Below are positions 17,337-27,116 of a stretch of 64,000 nt of DNA, piece after piece. The notes beneath the pieces were generated by a model. It ran no database searches. It saw only the letters and a list, made by a program, of their open reading frames with translations, and was not told the origin of the DNA. Source of the DNA: Streptococcus gallolyticus subsp. gallolyticus DSM 16831 (GTDB lineage Bacteria > Bacillota > Bacilli > Lactobacillales > Streptococcaceae); the NCBI RefSeq assembly GCF_002000985.1, contig NZ_CP018822.1:2064001-2128000 (forward strand), written 5' to 3'. The first letter of the stretch is position 1. Every line of letters begins with the position of its first letter. A program made the translations under genes and the position numbers.

Positions 17337-19352
17337 TTAATCAAAAGTTCCTTTGTCTTTGAGATTTTGGCTAACAATTTGCCATTGTGGATTGTTTTGC
17401 CAATCTTTTTCGGAAACAATCTGACTTGCAACGCGTCTAGCTTCCTCGAGAATATTGTAATCTTCGACAATATCTGCCACTTGGAATTCTGGAATTCCTG
17501 ATTGGCGTGTGCCGAAAATCTCACCTGAACCACGCATCTTAAGGTCGGCTTCTGCTAAAACAAAACCATCCGTTGTTTCTGTCATGATTTTCATGCGCTC
17601 TTTTCCTGTTTGTGTTTTGGGATTGGCAACTAAAATAGCATAAGATTGTTTATCTCCACGCCCAACTCGTCCACGAAGCTGATGCAACTGGCTAAGCCCA
17701 AATCGGTCAGCATCCATAATAATCATAATGGTCGCATTTGGGACATTAACACCAACTTCAATGACAGTTGTCGATACCAAAACCTGACTTTTTTGTGCCT
17801 TGAAATCTTGCATGATAGCTTCTTTTTCGTCATTTTTCATGCGACCATGCATGAGCGCTACGGTTGCACTATCCGCAAAATAGGCTGACAATTCCTCGTG
17901 CAAGGCAACAGCATTTTTCAAATCAAGTGATTCAGATTCTTCAATTAAAGGTGAAATCACATAGGCTTGTGCCCCTTTTTGCAATTCTTTTTTGACCCAA
18001 TCAAGCACAACTTCCAACTGTTCATGTTTAACCCAACGCGTGATAATCGGTTTGCGTCCTGCAGGCAATTCATCAATAATCGAAACGTCCATTTCACCAA
18101 ATGCCGTAATAGCAAGTGTCCGTGGAATTGGTGTCGCGGTCATCATGAGCACATCTGGATTTTCGCCCTTTTCACGGAAAACACGACGTTGATTGACACC
18201 AAAACGGTGTTGTTCATCAGTAATGACAAGCCCCAAGCGGTGGTAAGTTACCGCATCTTGAATCAGCGCATGCGTACCAACAATCATATCTACCGAACCA
18301 TCCGCAATCGCCGAAAGTGCCGCTTGTTTGGCTGCTGTTTTCATCCCTGATGTTAAAATTGCAATGGACAAAGCTGGAAAAAGCTGGGTCAAACTTTCAA
18401 AATGCTGCTCCGCCAAAATTTCCGTTGGCACCATCAAAGCTGATTGAAAACCTGCCGTATAAGTAGCATACATGGCAAGACTAGCCACAACCGTCTTACC
18501 AGATCCGACATCTCCTTGCAAGAGACGATTCATATGACCACCAGAACGCATATCCACCAAAATATCATCAAGACTCCGCCTTTGACCACCCGTTAAGGTA
18601 AATGGCAGAGCTGCAATCTTATCAGCAACTTTTTGCTCATCATAAGCAATCGCCAAACCATTAGCTTCTGATTTATTGTCTGCCTTTAAAGCTTGCAAAT
18701 TCATTTGGAAATAGAACAGTTCTTCAAATTTTATCCGACGAAGTGCTTGTTTATACTCTGCTAAATCTTTCGGAAAGTGCATAGCAGCCGTTGCTTGAGC
18801 ACGCCCTAACAAACGATACTTGTCCAAAAGTAGCTGCGGTAAATTTTCAGGCAACCAATTCTGAGCACCAATTTCAAAAGCTGATTTGATAGCTTTGACC
18901 AGTGCATTTTGTGAAATACCTTGAGCAACACGGTAAACTGGCTGCATATCATCTTCAACTTGCGCTAAAATTTTCATACCAGTCACCGCTGATTTCAGGG
19001 CATCCCATTTTCCAAAAATCGCGATATCGCTGCCAAGCTCGACTTTATCAGCTAAATAAGGCTGGTTAAAAAAAGAAATCGCAATAACCGCTTCGCCCTG
19101 CTTGATTTTAAACGACAGACGATTACGCTTATAACCATAATATTGCACATTTGCAGGTGTCACAACCGTTCCCGTAATGACAGCTTTTTCTCCATCAGCA
19201 AGCTCTGAAACACGCTTGCTCTTAAAATCTTCATATCGAAAAGGATAGTACAGCAGTAAATCTTCAATGGTATAAATATCTAACTTATAAAATTTTTCCG
19301 CCGACTTAGCCCCTATTCCTTTTAATTCCACAATTGATGATTGTAAATTCAT
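17337..19352 (-). CDS. recG: ATP-dependent DNA helicase RecG
   Basis: RecG (671 residues, full length) remodels stalled replication forks and Holliday junctions. It has an N-terminal wedge/OB region (about residues 1-230), then superfamily 2 helicase motifs: Walker A GDVGSGKTVV, the DEQH box in VITDEQHRFG, motif III MTATPIPRT, and motif VI QLRGRVGRG. The C-terminus is normal. It is followed upstream by alr on the same strand, as commonly seen in streptococci. Confidence 0.97.
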   Translation of the reverse strand: MNLQSSIVELKGIGAKSAEKFYKLDIYTIEDLLLYYPFRYEDFKSKRVSELADGEKAVITGTVVTPANVQYYGYKRNRLSFKIKQGEAVIAISFFNQPYLADKVELGSDIAIFGKWDALKSAVTGMKILAQVEDDMQPVYRVAQGISQNALVKAIKSAFEIGAQNWLPENLPQLLLDKYRLLGRAQATAAMHFPKDLAEYKQALRRIKFEELFYFQMNLQALKADNKSEANGLAIAYDEQKVADKIAALPFTLTGGQRRSLDDILVDMRSGGHMNRLLQGDVGSGKTVVASLAMYATYTAGFQSALMVPTEILAEQHFESLTQLFPALSIAILTSGMKTAAKQAALSAIADGSVDMIVGTHALIQDAVTYHRLGLVITDEQHRFGVNQRRVFREKGENPDVLMMTATPIPRTLAITAFGEMDVSIIDELPAGRKPIITRWVKHEQLEVVLDWVKKELQKGAQAYVISPLIEESESLDLKNAVALHEELSAYFADSATVALMHGRMKNDEKEAIMQDFKAQKSQVLVSTTVIEVGVNVPNATIMIIMDADRFGLSQLHQLRGRVGRGDKQSYAILVANPKTQTGKERMKIMTETTDGFVLAEADLKMRGSGEIFGTRQSGIPEFQVADIVEDYNILEEARRVASQIVSEKDWQNNPQWQIVSQNLKDKGTFD

Positions 19353-19438
19353 ATGACCTCACTTTGCTACTATTATAACAAAAAATAGATTCTAAATCGC
19401 CGCAAGTTTCTTACAGCAAGATAGAATCTTTTTATCAT

Positions 19439-20545
19439 TTATTTTGAATAAACACGTGGAATACGGTCACTCAATAGACAAAGAACTTCGTAATTGATTG
19501 TGCCACGTTTTTGAGCCAAATCTGTCGCTGAAATAACCTTATCGCCCTCTTGACCAATCAAAGTAACTTTCGTTCCGATTGGAAGTTTTTCTGGCAAGCG
19601 AATGGTAATTTGATCCATTGACACACGTCCAACGATTTCACAAAATTCACCATTCACAAGCACTGAAAAACCTTGTAAATCACGTGTCCAACCGTCTGCG
19701 TAACCAATTGGAACAGTCGCGATATATTCCTCTTTTTGAGCAGTATAGGTCGCACCGTAGCCAACCGTTGCACCAGCAGGAATCGTCTTAACATGAACCA
19801 ATGACGATTCCAAACTAAGCGCTGGTTTAAGCGGATAAGGCAAATCAAGCTCTGTTCCACTTGGATTCAATCCATACATGACAATCCCAAGTCGAACAAG
19901 GTTAAAAATGGTTTCACTATGCCAAATACTTGTTGCTGAATTACTAGCATGGACAATGGCAGGCTTGTCACTCAAATTGTTAACCAAATTCGTAAAGAAT
20001 TCCAACTGTTCATTGAATTTCGTATCGTCAGCTTCGTCTGCTGTTGCAAAATGCGTAAAGATACCTGCAACGTTAGCGCCAGCTTTTTTCAAATTCGCAA
20101 TCACATTTTCTGCTTCATCAAGACTGCGCACACCGATTCGCCCCATACCAGAATCCACTTTCAAGTGAACGTCCAAACCAGCTAAGCTAATACCTTGTTC
20201 ATTTGCCAAATCAAGCCATTCTTGACTAGCAACTGTCAAAGTAACATGGTAATCACGCGCCAAAGCCACCTCATCAGGCATAATAACACCTAAAATAAGG
20301 ATTGTTTCCTCAATACCCTCTTCACGTAATTCCAAAGCTTCATCAATATTTGACACACAGAATCCATCCACAAGATGATGAATAGCTTGCGCTACGTTTG
20401 TGGCACCATGTCCATAAGCATTAGCTTTAACAACTGCAAAAGCTTTTTTATCTTGTGGTATATTGGCTTTAACCGCATCAATATTTTGACAAATGGCATC
20501 TAAATCAATGACTGCCTTTGTTGGTCTGTGTAAACTTGAAATCAT
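19439..20545 (-). CDS. alr: Alanine racemase
   Basis: Alr (368 residues) interconverts L- and D-alanine for peptidoglycan and teichoic acids. The pyridoxal phosphate lysine lies in [12 protein letters not shown] near residue 39, and the catalytic tyrosine in TVGYGATYT near residue 265. Length and ends are normal. It lies 56 bases after acpS, the usual acpS-alr pair, and before recG, so the three are likely cotranscribed. Confidence 0.97.
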   Translation of the reverse strand: MISSLHRPTKAVIDLDAICQNIDAVKANIPQDKKAFAVVKANAYGHGATNVAQAIHHLVDGFCVSNIDEALELREEGIEETILILGVIMPDEVALARDYHVTLTVASQEWLDLANEQGISLAGLDVHLKVDSGMGRIGVRSLDEAENVIANLKKAGANVAGIFTHFATADEADDTKFNEQLEFFTNLVNNLSDKPAIVHASNSATSIWHSETIFNLVRLGIVMYGLNPSGTELDLPYPLKPALSLESSLVHVKTIPAGATVGYGATYTAQKEEYIATVPIGYADGWTRDLQGFSVLVNGEFCEIVGRVSMDQITIRLPEKLPIGTKVTLIGQEGDKVISATDLAQKRGTINYEVLCLLSDRIPRVYSK

Positions 20546-20601
20546 TTTATCTCCTCCAAAGCTAGAAAATTTTTTGAATGTTTTTGTTTCAGTTTCATTG
20601 T

Positions 20602-20961
20602 TCAGCTATTATCTTCTAAAATAACACTAGCTTGAACAAGGTTTCCTGTATGAGAAAGTGAAATAAAGCACTTCCCTGAGAAAGGTGACCGGGTAATCAC
20701 AGGCGCACCTAATTGGTTGTTTAAAATTTCAATATCCTTAAAACCAAGTGTTCCAATTCCAGTCCCCATTGCCTTTGCAAAGGCTTCTTTTGCCGCCCAG
20801 CGTCCCGCCAAAAACTCCATCTGTCGTTTCGTGCTTTTTTGCTCCGAAAAGCATTGGAATTCTTTGTCCGTCAACACTCGCTTAGCAAATCTGTTATTTT
20901 TCTCATAGGCTCGCTTGATTGCATCAATTTCCTGCAAATCAATGCCGTGACCAATAATCAT
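20602..20961 (-). CDS. acpS: Holo-[acyl-carrier-protein] synthase
   Basis: AcpS (119 residues) transfers phosphopantetheine from CoA to acyl carrier protein. The Mg-binding Asp is in [12 protein letters not shown] and the Glu in [14 protein letters not shown] near residue 58, both intact. The length is normal. It is the first of the acpS-alr-recG cluster. Confidence 0.96.
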   Translation of the reverse strand: MIIGHGIDLQEIDAIKRAYEKNNRFAKRVLTDKEFQCFSEQKSTKRQMEFLAGRWAAKEAFAKAMGTGIGTLGFKDIEILNNQLGAPVITRSPFSGKCFISLSHTGNLVQASVILEDNS

Positions 20962-21039
20962 ACGTCTCCTTTATGAAAAACGATTTTTTACCAATTCAAA
21001 CGTTTTATCAGCTTAACCGCTTAATGATTTCCAAAACTA

Positions 21040-21068
21040 AGGAGCTGAGAAAATTCCCCAGCCCCATA
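21040..21068 (-). terminator. Possible terminator of the DAHP synthase pair
   Basis: GGGGCTG and CAGCTCC can pair on the minus strand directly after the second DAHP synthase gene, but the T-tract is weak. Confidence 0.4.
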
Positions 21069-21081
21069 GGTTATTCAATTA

Positions 21082-22137
21082 TTAGAATAGCAATTCTTCA
21101 AAAGAATCATGACTTAGTGTGGCATGAATTTCACGAATAAGTTGTTCTGTTTTTTCCCAGCCAAGACATGGGTCTGTAATAGATTTACCAAATACTTCTG
21201 GTGCGTCTTGACGACCATCTTCTAAGTAAGATTCAATCATGAAACCACGAACGTACTTATTAATCTTATCATTCCAATCACGATTAATCAATGTTTGACG
21301 AACGATACGAATTTGTTCAAGGTAATTTTTCCCTGAATTATCATGATTTGTATCAACAACGATAAATGGATTTTCTAAGCCCATTTTCTCATAAAGCTCA
21401 ATAGCTTTCAACAAATCATCATAGTAATAATTCGGTTCATTTTCGCCATGTTCATTCGTTGCTCCACGAAGAATCGCGTGTGCCAATGGATTTCCGTCAG
21501 TATCAACCTCAGCGTTATGATAAATAAAGTTTTGTTTATTTTGTGCGGCATAAATACCGTTAAACATAACGTTCAAGTTACCTGATGTCGGATTTTTCAT
21601 ACCTGTCGGAACATCAATACCTGATGCCACAAAACGATGTTCTTGATCCTCAACAGAACGTGCACCAATAGCATGATAAGAAACCAAGTCATCTACCAAT
21701 GGAAGATTTGCTGGATAAAGCATCTCATCTGCTGTTGTTAAGCCAGTTTCTGTGATAACACGATAGTGAAGATGACGAACCGCAGCAATACCATTGATAA
21801 GGTCAGGCAATTTTGAGGTATCAGGTTGATGCATCAATCCTTTGTAACCATCACCATTTGTACGTGGTTTCGCTGTATAAACACGCATAACGATAAAGAT
21901 TTTGTCTTTAACTTCCTCTTGAAGTTTCGCTAAGCGGTTAGCGTATTCAAGAACAGCCTCTTCATTATCAGATGAACAAGGACCGATAACCAAAAGGATA
22001 CGATTGTCCTCACCTGTGATGATTTTTGCCAATTCTGCATCACGCGCAGCTTTCTTAGCAAGAAAATCACCTTCTAATTTTGAAAGTTCTTTTACTTGTG
22101 CAATATCAATTTTTGCACTTTTTTGATGTATTCCCAT
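21082..22137 (-). CDS. 3-deoxy-7-phosphoheptulonate (DAHP) synthase, type I, copy 2
   Basis: A 351-residue type I DAHP synthase that condenses phosphoenolpyruvate and erythrose-4-phosphate, the first step of aromatic amino acid synthesis. Conserved stretches LVIGPCSSDN, YTAKPRTNGDGYKGL, and the ATNEHGENEPNY region are present. It is a close paralogue of the gene immediately upstream, with identical blocks such as SYLEDGRQDAPEVFGKSITD. Three bases separate the two genes. Paralogues of this kind usually differ in feedback inhibition by Phe or Tyr; which is which cannot be told here. Confidence 0.95.
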   Translation of the reverse strand: MGIHQKSAKIDIAQVKELSKLEGDFLAKKAARDAELAKIITGEDNRILLVIGPCSSDNEEAVLEYANRLAKLQEEVKDKIFIVMRVYTAKPRTNGDGYKGLMHQPDTSKLPDLINGIAAVRHLHYRVITETGLTTADEMLYPANLPLVDDLVSYHAIGARSVEDQEHRFVASGIDVPTGMKNPTSGNLNVMFNGIYAAQNKQNFIYHNAEVDTDGNPLAHAILRGATNEHGENEPNYYYDDLLKAIELYEKMGLENPFIVVDTNHDNSGKNYLEQIRIVRQTLINRDWNDKINKYVRGFMIESYLEDGRQDAPEVFGKSITDPCLGWEKTEQLIREIHATLSHDSFEELLF

Positions 22138-22140
22138 AGA

Positions 22141-23172
22141 TTATTTACCTAATGTGTCATAAATTTCGTGAACAAGTTGTGCTGTATTTTCCCAACCAAG
22201 ACATGGGTCTGTAATAGATTTACCAAATACTTCTGGTGCGTCTTGACGACCATCTTCTAAGTAAGATTCAATCATGAAACCACGAACATATTTGTTAATT
22301 TTTTCATTCCAATCGCGGTTAATCAATGTTTGACGGACGATACGAACTTGTTCTAAATACTGTTTACCTGAATTATCATGGTTTGTATCAATAACGATAA
22401 ATGGATTTTCTAAGCCCATTTTTTCATATTGCTCAATCGTATCAATAACATTGTCATAATAATAATTTGGTACATTTTTACCATACTCATTAGTTGCACC
22501 ACGAAGGATTGCGTGTGCTAATGGGTTACCTGACGTTTCAACTTCTTCGCCGTTAAATAGGAAAGATTGCTTGTTTTGCGCAGCATAAATACCATTAAAC
22601 ATAACATTTAAGTTACCTGATGTTGGGTTTTTCATTCCCGTTGGAACGCTGATACCTGATGCCACAAAACGGTGCTGTTGGTCCTCAACAGAACGCGCAC
22701 CAATAGCAATATAAGAAACTAAGTCATCTACCAATGGAAGATTTTCAGGATAAAGCATTTCATCTGCTGTTGTCAATCCTGTCTCTGAAATAACGCGATA
22801 ATGAAGGTTACGTACAGCCTTGATACCATTAATCAAGCTTGGTGCTTCTGACGTATCAGGTTGGTGCATCAAGCCTTTGTAGCCATCACCATTTGTACGT
22901 GGTTTTGCTGTATAGACACGCATAACCATAAAGACACGATCTTTAACTTCTTCTTGAAGTTTTGCCAAACGGTGTGCATATTCAAGAACTGCCTCTTCAT
23001 TATCAGATGAGCAAGGACCGATGACCAAAAGAACACGGTCATCTTCACCCTTAATAATAGCTTCTAGTTCACGATCACGTGCTTCTTTTTTAGCTAAAAC
23101 GTCACCTGTTAAGGCAGATTCTTCCTTGAGAGCATCGAAATTAATCTTTTTACTTGTTGCTTTAAATGACAT
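22141..23172 (-). CDS. 3-deoxy-7-phosphoheptulonate (DAHP) synthase, type I, copy 1
   Basis: A 343-residue type I DAHP synthase with the same active-site blocks as its neighbour (LVIGPCSSDN, KPRTNGDGYKGL). The two proteins differ mainly at the N-terminus, between residues 200 and 240, and at the C-terminus, so this is an old tandem duplication rather than an assembly artefact. It leads a two-gene operon. A TTGAAA-16-TATAAT promoter (23212-23239) lies upstream, with a weak CodY-like site beyond it. Confidence 0.95.
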   Translation of the reverse strand: MSFKATSKKINFDALKEESALTGDVLAKKEARDRELEAIIKGEDDRVLLVIGPCSSDNEEAVLEYAHRLAKLQEEVKDRVFMVMRVYTAKPRTNGDGYKGLMHQPDTSEAPSLINGIKAVRNLHYRVISETGLTTADEMLYPENLPLVDDLVSYIAIGARSVEDQQHRFVASGISVPTGMKNPTSGNLNVMFNGIYAAQNKQSFLFNGEEVETSGNPLAHAILRGATNEYGKNVPNYYYDNVIDTIEQYEKMGLENPFIVIDTNHDNSGKQYLEQVRIVRQTLINRDWNEKINKYVRGFMIESYLEDGRQDAPEVFGKSITDPCLGWENTAQLVHEIYDTLGK

Positions 23173-23211
23173 GAATTTTCCTCTCCTGAATAGAAACTTT
23201 AGATTTTTTCT

Positions 23212-23257
23212 ATTATACCATTTTCAGGCGGGTTTTCAATTGATTTTTCAGAATTTT
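23212..23257 (-). promoter_or_regulatory. DAHP synthase promoter with weak CodY-like site
   Basis: -35 TTGAAA (23234-23239), 16 bases, -10 TATAAT (23212-23217). ATTTTTCAGAATTTT (23243-23257) differs from the CodY box at three positions and sits just upstream of the -35. The promoter is well supported; the CodY site is tentative. Confidence 0.55.
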
Positions 23258-23268
23258 CTATCGACTTT

Positions 23269-25797
23269 TTAAAATTGTTTACGACCGTGGCAATTTTTGA
23301 ATTTTTTACCAGAGCCACAAGGACACAAGTCATTGCGTTTAACTTTAGAAAAATCAATATCGCTGTCAGCTTGAGCACGAACAGTTTGCGCAGCAATATT
23401 CTTTTCTGCCATTGTTGTTGCACGTTGTGATGAATGTTCACGTTCTTTTTGGTGAATTTGAGCTTTCATCATTGTACGTGTGACATCAAATTCAATCGCT
23501 CCAATCATTGCTTGGAACATACGGAAACCTTCAGCTTGGTATTCAACAACAGGGTTATTTTGGGCATAACCACGCAAACCAACTGATTGACGCAATTGAT
23601 CAAGAGCATCGATATGGTCAGTCCATTTGTTGTCAACAACCATCAAAATCAAAACTTTTTGGAATTCGATAACAGCTTCTTGGTTTTGTAATTTAGCAAT
23701 TTGTGCATCGTAAACTTTCAAAGCACGTTCGTACAAGTTTTCTTTGATTGCTTCAAAGTCTAAATCTTCTAAATCAGACAAGCTGATTGAATCTTCAGCA
23801 ACCAAATTTGCTTTGGCAAAGTTCAAGATTGCTTGGATACCTTCTTCGCGGTCTGCACGACTGTGAGCATCAACGGCACGATTGATTGTGCGTTTAATCA
23901 TAGCTTTGATTTCAGGAGCCAAGTCACGGTCTGCTGTGATAACATCACGACGTTCTTCGTAAATAATTTCACGTTGTTCACGCATTACGTCATCATATTG
24001 CAAGACTTGTTTACGAGTATCGTAGTTATTACCTTCAACACGTTTTTGAGCTGATTCAACTTGACGTGTCAACATTTTAGATTTAATGACAGCTTCTTCT
24101 TCCTCAAGGTTCATGCGGTCAAGAAATGCCTTGATACGGTCTGAACCAAAACGACGCATCAAATCGTCTTCAAGTGAAAGGTAAAATTGTGATTCACCTG
24201 GGTCACCTTGACGACCTGAACGACCACGAAGCTGATTATCAATACGACGGCTTTCGTGACGTTCTGTACCAATGACACAAAGCCCACCAAGTTCACGAAC
24301 ACCTTCACCAAGTTTAATATCGGTACCACGACCAGCCATGTTTGTCGCAATCGTAACAGCGCCACGTTGACCAGCATTCATGATAATTTGTGCTTCTTTG
24401 AAGTGATTTTTCGCATTCAAAACTTCGTGTGGCACGCCAGCTTCAACCAATTTCTTAGAAATAAGGTCTGATGTTTCCACCGCAACAGTACCAACCAAGA
24501 CTGGTTGACCTTTTTCATGACGAGCCTTAACATCTGCAACAACAGCTCTAAATTTAGAGTCAAGTGTTGGATATAGAAGGTCTGAATGGTCAATACGTGC
24601 CACAGGTTTGTTTGTTGGGATTGGAATGACGCGCATATTGTAAACTTCGCGGAATTCGTCCTCTTCTGTTTTTGCAGTACCTGTCATACCAGCCAATTTT
24701 TTGTACATACGGAACATATTTTGGTAAGTAATTGAGGCACTTGTTTTAGATTCTTCTTGGATAGGCACGCCCTCTTTGGCTTCGATAGCTTGGTGCAAAC
24801 CATCAGAGAAACGACGTCCTTCCATTGTACGACCTGTAAATTGGTCAACAATCAAGATTTCTCCCATTTGACTAACCACATAATCAATATCTAAAAGCAT
24901 GATGTAGTTAGCACGAAGGGCATTATCAATGTAGTGCGTTAGAGCAACATTTTCCAAGTCATAAAGATTTTCCAAGTGGAAGTATTCTTCTGCTTTATCA
25001 ATACCATAATCAGTCAAACCGATTGTTTTTGTAGGTACATCAATAGCGTAATCAACACTTGTCAATGTTTTTACAAAGCGATCCGCACGAATGTAAAGTT
25101 GGCTTGTTTCTGAACTTACTTGACCTGAAACAATCAATGGCGTTCTTGCTTCATCAATCAAGACAGAGTCAACTTCATCGACCAATGCAAAGTTTAATGG
25201 ACGTTGTACCATGTCTTCTTGACGAACAACCATGTTGTCACGAAGATAGTCAAAACCAACTTCTGAGTTTGTTGAATAGGTTACGTCACAATTGTATGCT
25301 TCGCGCTTTTCATATGGTGATTTAGCTGCCAAGTTGATACCAACAGACAATCCAAGCCAGCTGTAAACTTCACCCATTTCAGTAGCGTCACGTGTTGCGA
25401 GGTATTCATTAACTGTGATAACGTGCACCCCTTCGCCAGCAAGGGCGTTAAGGTAAACAGGCATTGTCGCTGTCAATGTTTTACCTTCACCAGTACGCAT
25501 TTCAGGAACGTCACCATTGTGCATAACAATACCACCCATGATTTGAACACGGTATGGATAAAGTCCTAACACACGTTTTGCTGCTTCGCGGACAACCGCA
25601 AAGGCTTCTGGTAACAATTGATCTAATGTTTCACCATTTTGATATCTTTGTTTAAATTCTGGTGTTTTTGCTTGCAAGTCTTCGTCAGACAAAGCTGCCA
25701 TAGCGTCAGCATATGACTCAACTTTCTTTGCAATCTTTTCTAATTTTCTTAATTCACCTTTATCGTTTTCGATAACAGTCCGTAGAATATTTGCCAT
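23269..25797 (-). CDS. secA: Protein translocase ATPase SecA
   Basis: SecA (842 residues) is the motor driving preproteins through SecYEG. The ATG at 25797 after AAAGGAATTGGG gives the standard N-terminus [11 protein letters not shown]; an in-frame upstream Met would add ten non-conserved residues. Walker A is [10 protein letters not shown] near residue 105, Walker B is [13 protein letters not shown], and helicase motif VI is [11 protein letters not shown]. The C-terminal zinc finger [14 protein letters not shown] that binds SecB or phospholipid is intact. It is an ordinary housekeeping copy. Confidence 0.97.
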   Translation of the reverse strand: MANILRTVIENDKGELRKLEKIAKKVESYADAMAALSDEDLQAKTPEFKQRYQNGETLDQLLPEAFAVVREAAKRVLGLYPYRVQIMGGIVMHNGDVPEMRTGEGKTLTATMPVYLNALAGEGVHVITVNEYLATRDATEMGEVYSWLGLSVGINLAAKSPYEKREAYNCDVTYSTNSEVGFDYLRDNMVVRQEDMVQRPLNFALVDEVDSVLIDEARTPLIVSGQVSSETSQLYIRADRFVKTLTSVDYAIDVPTKTIGLTDYGIDKAEEYFHLENLYDLENVALTHYIDNALRANYIMLLDIDYVVSQMGEILIVDQFTGRTMEGRRFSDGLHQAIEAKEGVPIQEESKTSASITYQNMFRMYKKLAGMTGTAKTEEDEFREVYNMRVIPIPTNKPVARIDHSDLLYPTLDSKFRAVVADVKARHEKGQPVLVGTVAVETSDLISKKLVEAGVPHEVLNAKNHFKEAQIIMNAGQRGAVTIATNMAGRGTDIKLGEGVRELGGLCVIGTERHESRRIDNQLRGRSGRQGDPGESQFYLSLEDDLMRRFGSDRIKAFLDRMNLEEEEAVIKSKMLTRQVESAQKRVEGNNYDTRKQVLQYDDVMREQREIIYEERRDVITADRDLAPEIKAMIKRTINRAVDAHSRADREEGIQAILNFAKANLVAEDSISLSDLEDLDFEAIKENLYERALKVYDAQIAKLQNQEAVIEFQKVLILMVVDNKWTDHIDALDQLRQSVGLRGYAQNNPVVEYQAEGFRMFQAMIGAIEFDVTRTMMKAQIHQKEREHSSQRATTMAEKNIAAQTVRAQADSDIDFSKVKRNDLCPCGSGKKFKNCHGRKQF

Positions 25798-25951
25798 CCC
25801 AATTCCTTTCGATAAACTTATCATCACATTTTAACACAAAAAGCGCTCTAATTCAAGAATTCACCGTTGAAGCGATGAGCTCGCAAGATTAAAATGAGTA
25901 ATTCTTATCTAAATTTAATGATTCCTATTTTCAGAGTTTTAACCCGCTACG

Positions 25952-25980
25952 ATTATACCCTTTTTTTGCCCTAACAACAA
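25952..25980 (-). promoter_or_regulatory. secA promoter
   Basis: TTGTTG (25975-25980), 17 bases, TATAAT (25952-25957), leaving an untranslated leader of about 150 bases. I see no ORF in 25798-26082 and no clear secA leader structure. Confidence 0.6.
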
Positions 25981-26016
25981 GAAAACACCTTAAATCAACG
26001 TCGCAAGATTTCAGAT

Positions 26017-26057
26017 GAAAAAAGATTGAAGAAAGCCCTACTGGATTTCCCCAATCT
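26017..26057 (-). terminator. Terminator of scrK
   Basis: AGATTG-GGGAAA and TTTCTT-CAATCT pair on the minus strand across an 11-base loop, followed by six T. Confidence 0.78.
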
Positions 26058-26082
26058 AAATGGTTTATTATGACATTAATAA

Positions 26083-26964
26083 TTAGCGTTCTGATACTTT
26101 TTTAGCTAAAGCAAAGTTACCAAGAGTAGCAGAACCATTTTCGGCAACACCAGGTGTTACAATATATTCTGTTACATCTGGAACTGGTACATAACCGTTC
26201 AACAAAGCAGTAAATTTATCACGAACGCGTTTCAACATGTGTTCTTGAGCCATAACACCACCACCAAAGACAATAACTTGTGGGCGGTAAAGAAGAGTGG
26301 CTTGAACAGCAACTTGTGCGATATAGTAAGCTTGAACGTCCCAAACTTCTGAGTTCAACTCAATCAATTCACCACGAATGCCTGTACGACCTTCTAGTGA
26401 TGGTCCTGCTGCCATACCTTCTAGACAACCTTTGTGGAAAGGACAGAAACCAGTGTAGTTGTTTGCAACGTCTTGTGGATGTGGAGCCACATAAACGTGA
26501 CCAGCTTCTGTATGACCGATACCACCGATAAATTCACCGTTTTGAATTGCACCAGCACCGATACCTGTACCGATTGTGTAATAAACAAGGCTCTTAACAC
26601 CTTTACGAACAATTGTTTCACCATAAGCAGAGCTGTTAACATCTGTTGTGAAATAAATTGGCACTTTAAAGTGTTTTGAAATCAATCCAACCAAGTCAAC
26701 GTTAGCCCAATGTGGTTTTGGAGTTGTTGTGATATATCCATAAGTTTCTGAATTTTCATCAATATCGATTGGACCAAAAGAACCAATAGCAATCCCTGCC
26801 AAATCAGCTTCGAAACGTTTAAAGAATGCTACTGTTTTGTCAATTGTTTCATAAGGTGTTGTTGTTGGAAATTGCACTTTTTCAACAACTTGGAAATTTT
26901 CATCTCCAACTGCACAAACAAATTTTGTACCACCTGCTTCTACACTACCGTATAATTTAGTCAT
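26083..26964 (-). CDS. scrK: Fructokinase, ROK family
   Basis: A 293-residue ROK kinase that phosphorylates the fructose released from sucrose-6-phosphate. The N-terminal phosphate loop is GSVEAGGTKFVCAVGD. The GTGIGAGAI segment and the zinc-binding HTEAGH plus CPFHKGC motif are typical. The ATG at 26964 follows GGGAGAA; the longer frame upstream has a hydrophobic, non-conserved extension that I reject. It lies downstream of scrA in the same direction, so it is probably the last gene of scrAK. Confidence 0.94.
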   Translation of the reverse strand: MTKLYGSVEAGGTKFVCAVGDENFQVVEKVQFPTTTPYETIDKTVAFFKRFEADLAGIAIGSFGPIDIDENSETYGYITTTPKPHWANVDLVGLISKHFKVPIYFTTDVNSSAYGETIVRKGVKSLVYYTIGTGIGAGAIQNGEFIGGIGHTEAGHVYVAPHPQDVANNYTGFCPFHKGCLEGMAAGPSLEGRTGIRGELIELNSEVWDVQAYYIAQVAVQATLLYRPQVIVFGGGVMAQEHMLKRVRDKFTALLNGYVPVPDVTEYIVTPGVAENGSATLGNFALAKKVSER

Positions 26965-27116
26965 TTTTTCTCCCTCAATTGCTAATTTTATACTAAATAT
27001 TATACACAAAAGAAAGCGATAACGCAAGAACAAAAATAGCTCAAACCCTTGTAAAATCAACCTTTGCCCCATATAAAAAGAGGTGAATATTCACCTCTTA
27101 AAATATACATATATAC

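Noticed and set aside
21082..23172. Tandem DAHP synthase genes as an assembly duplication
   Set aside because: The copies differ throughout at DNA and protein level and have different ends; it is an established tandem paralogue pair.
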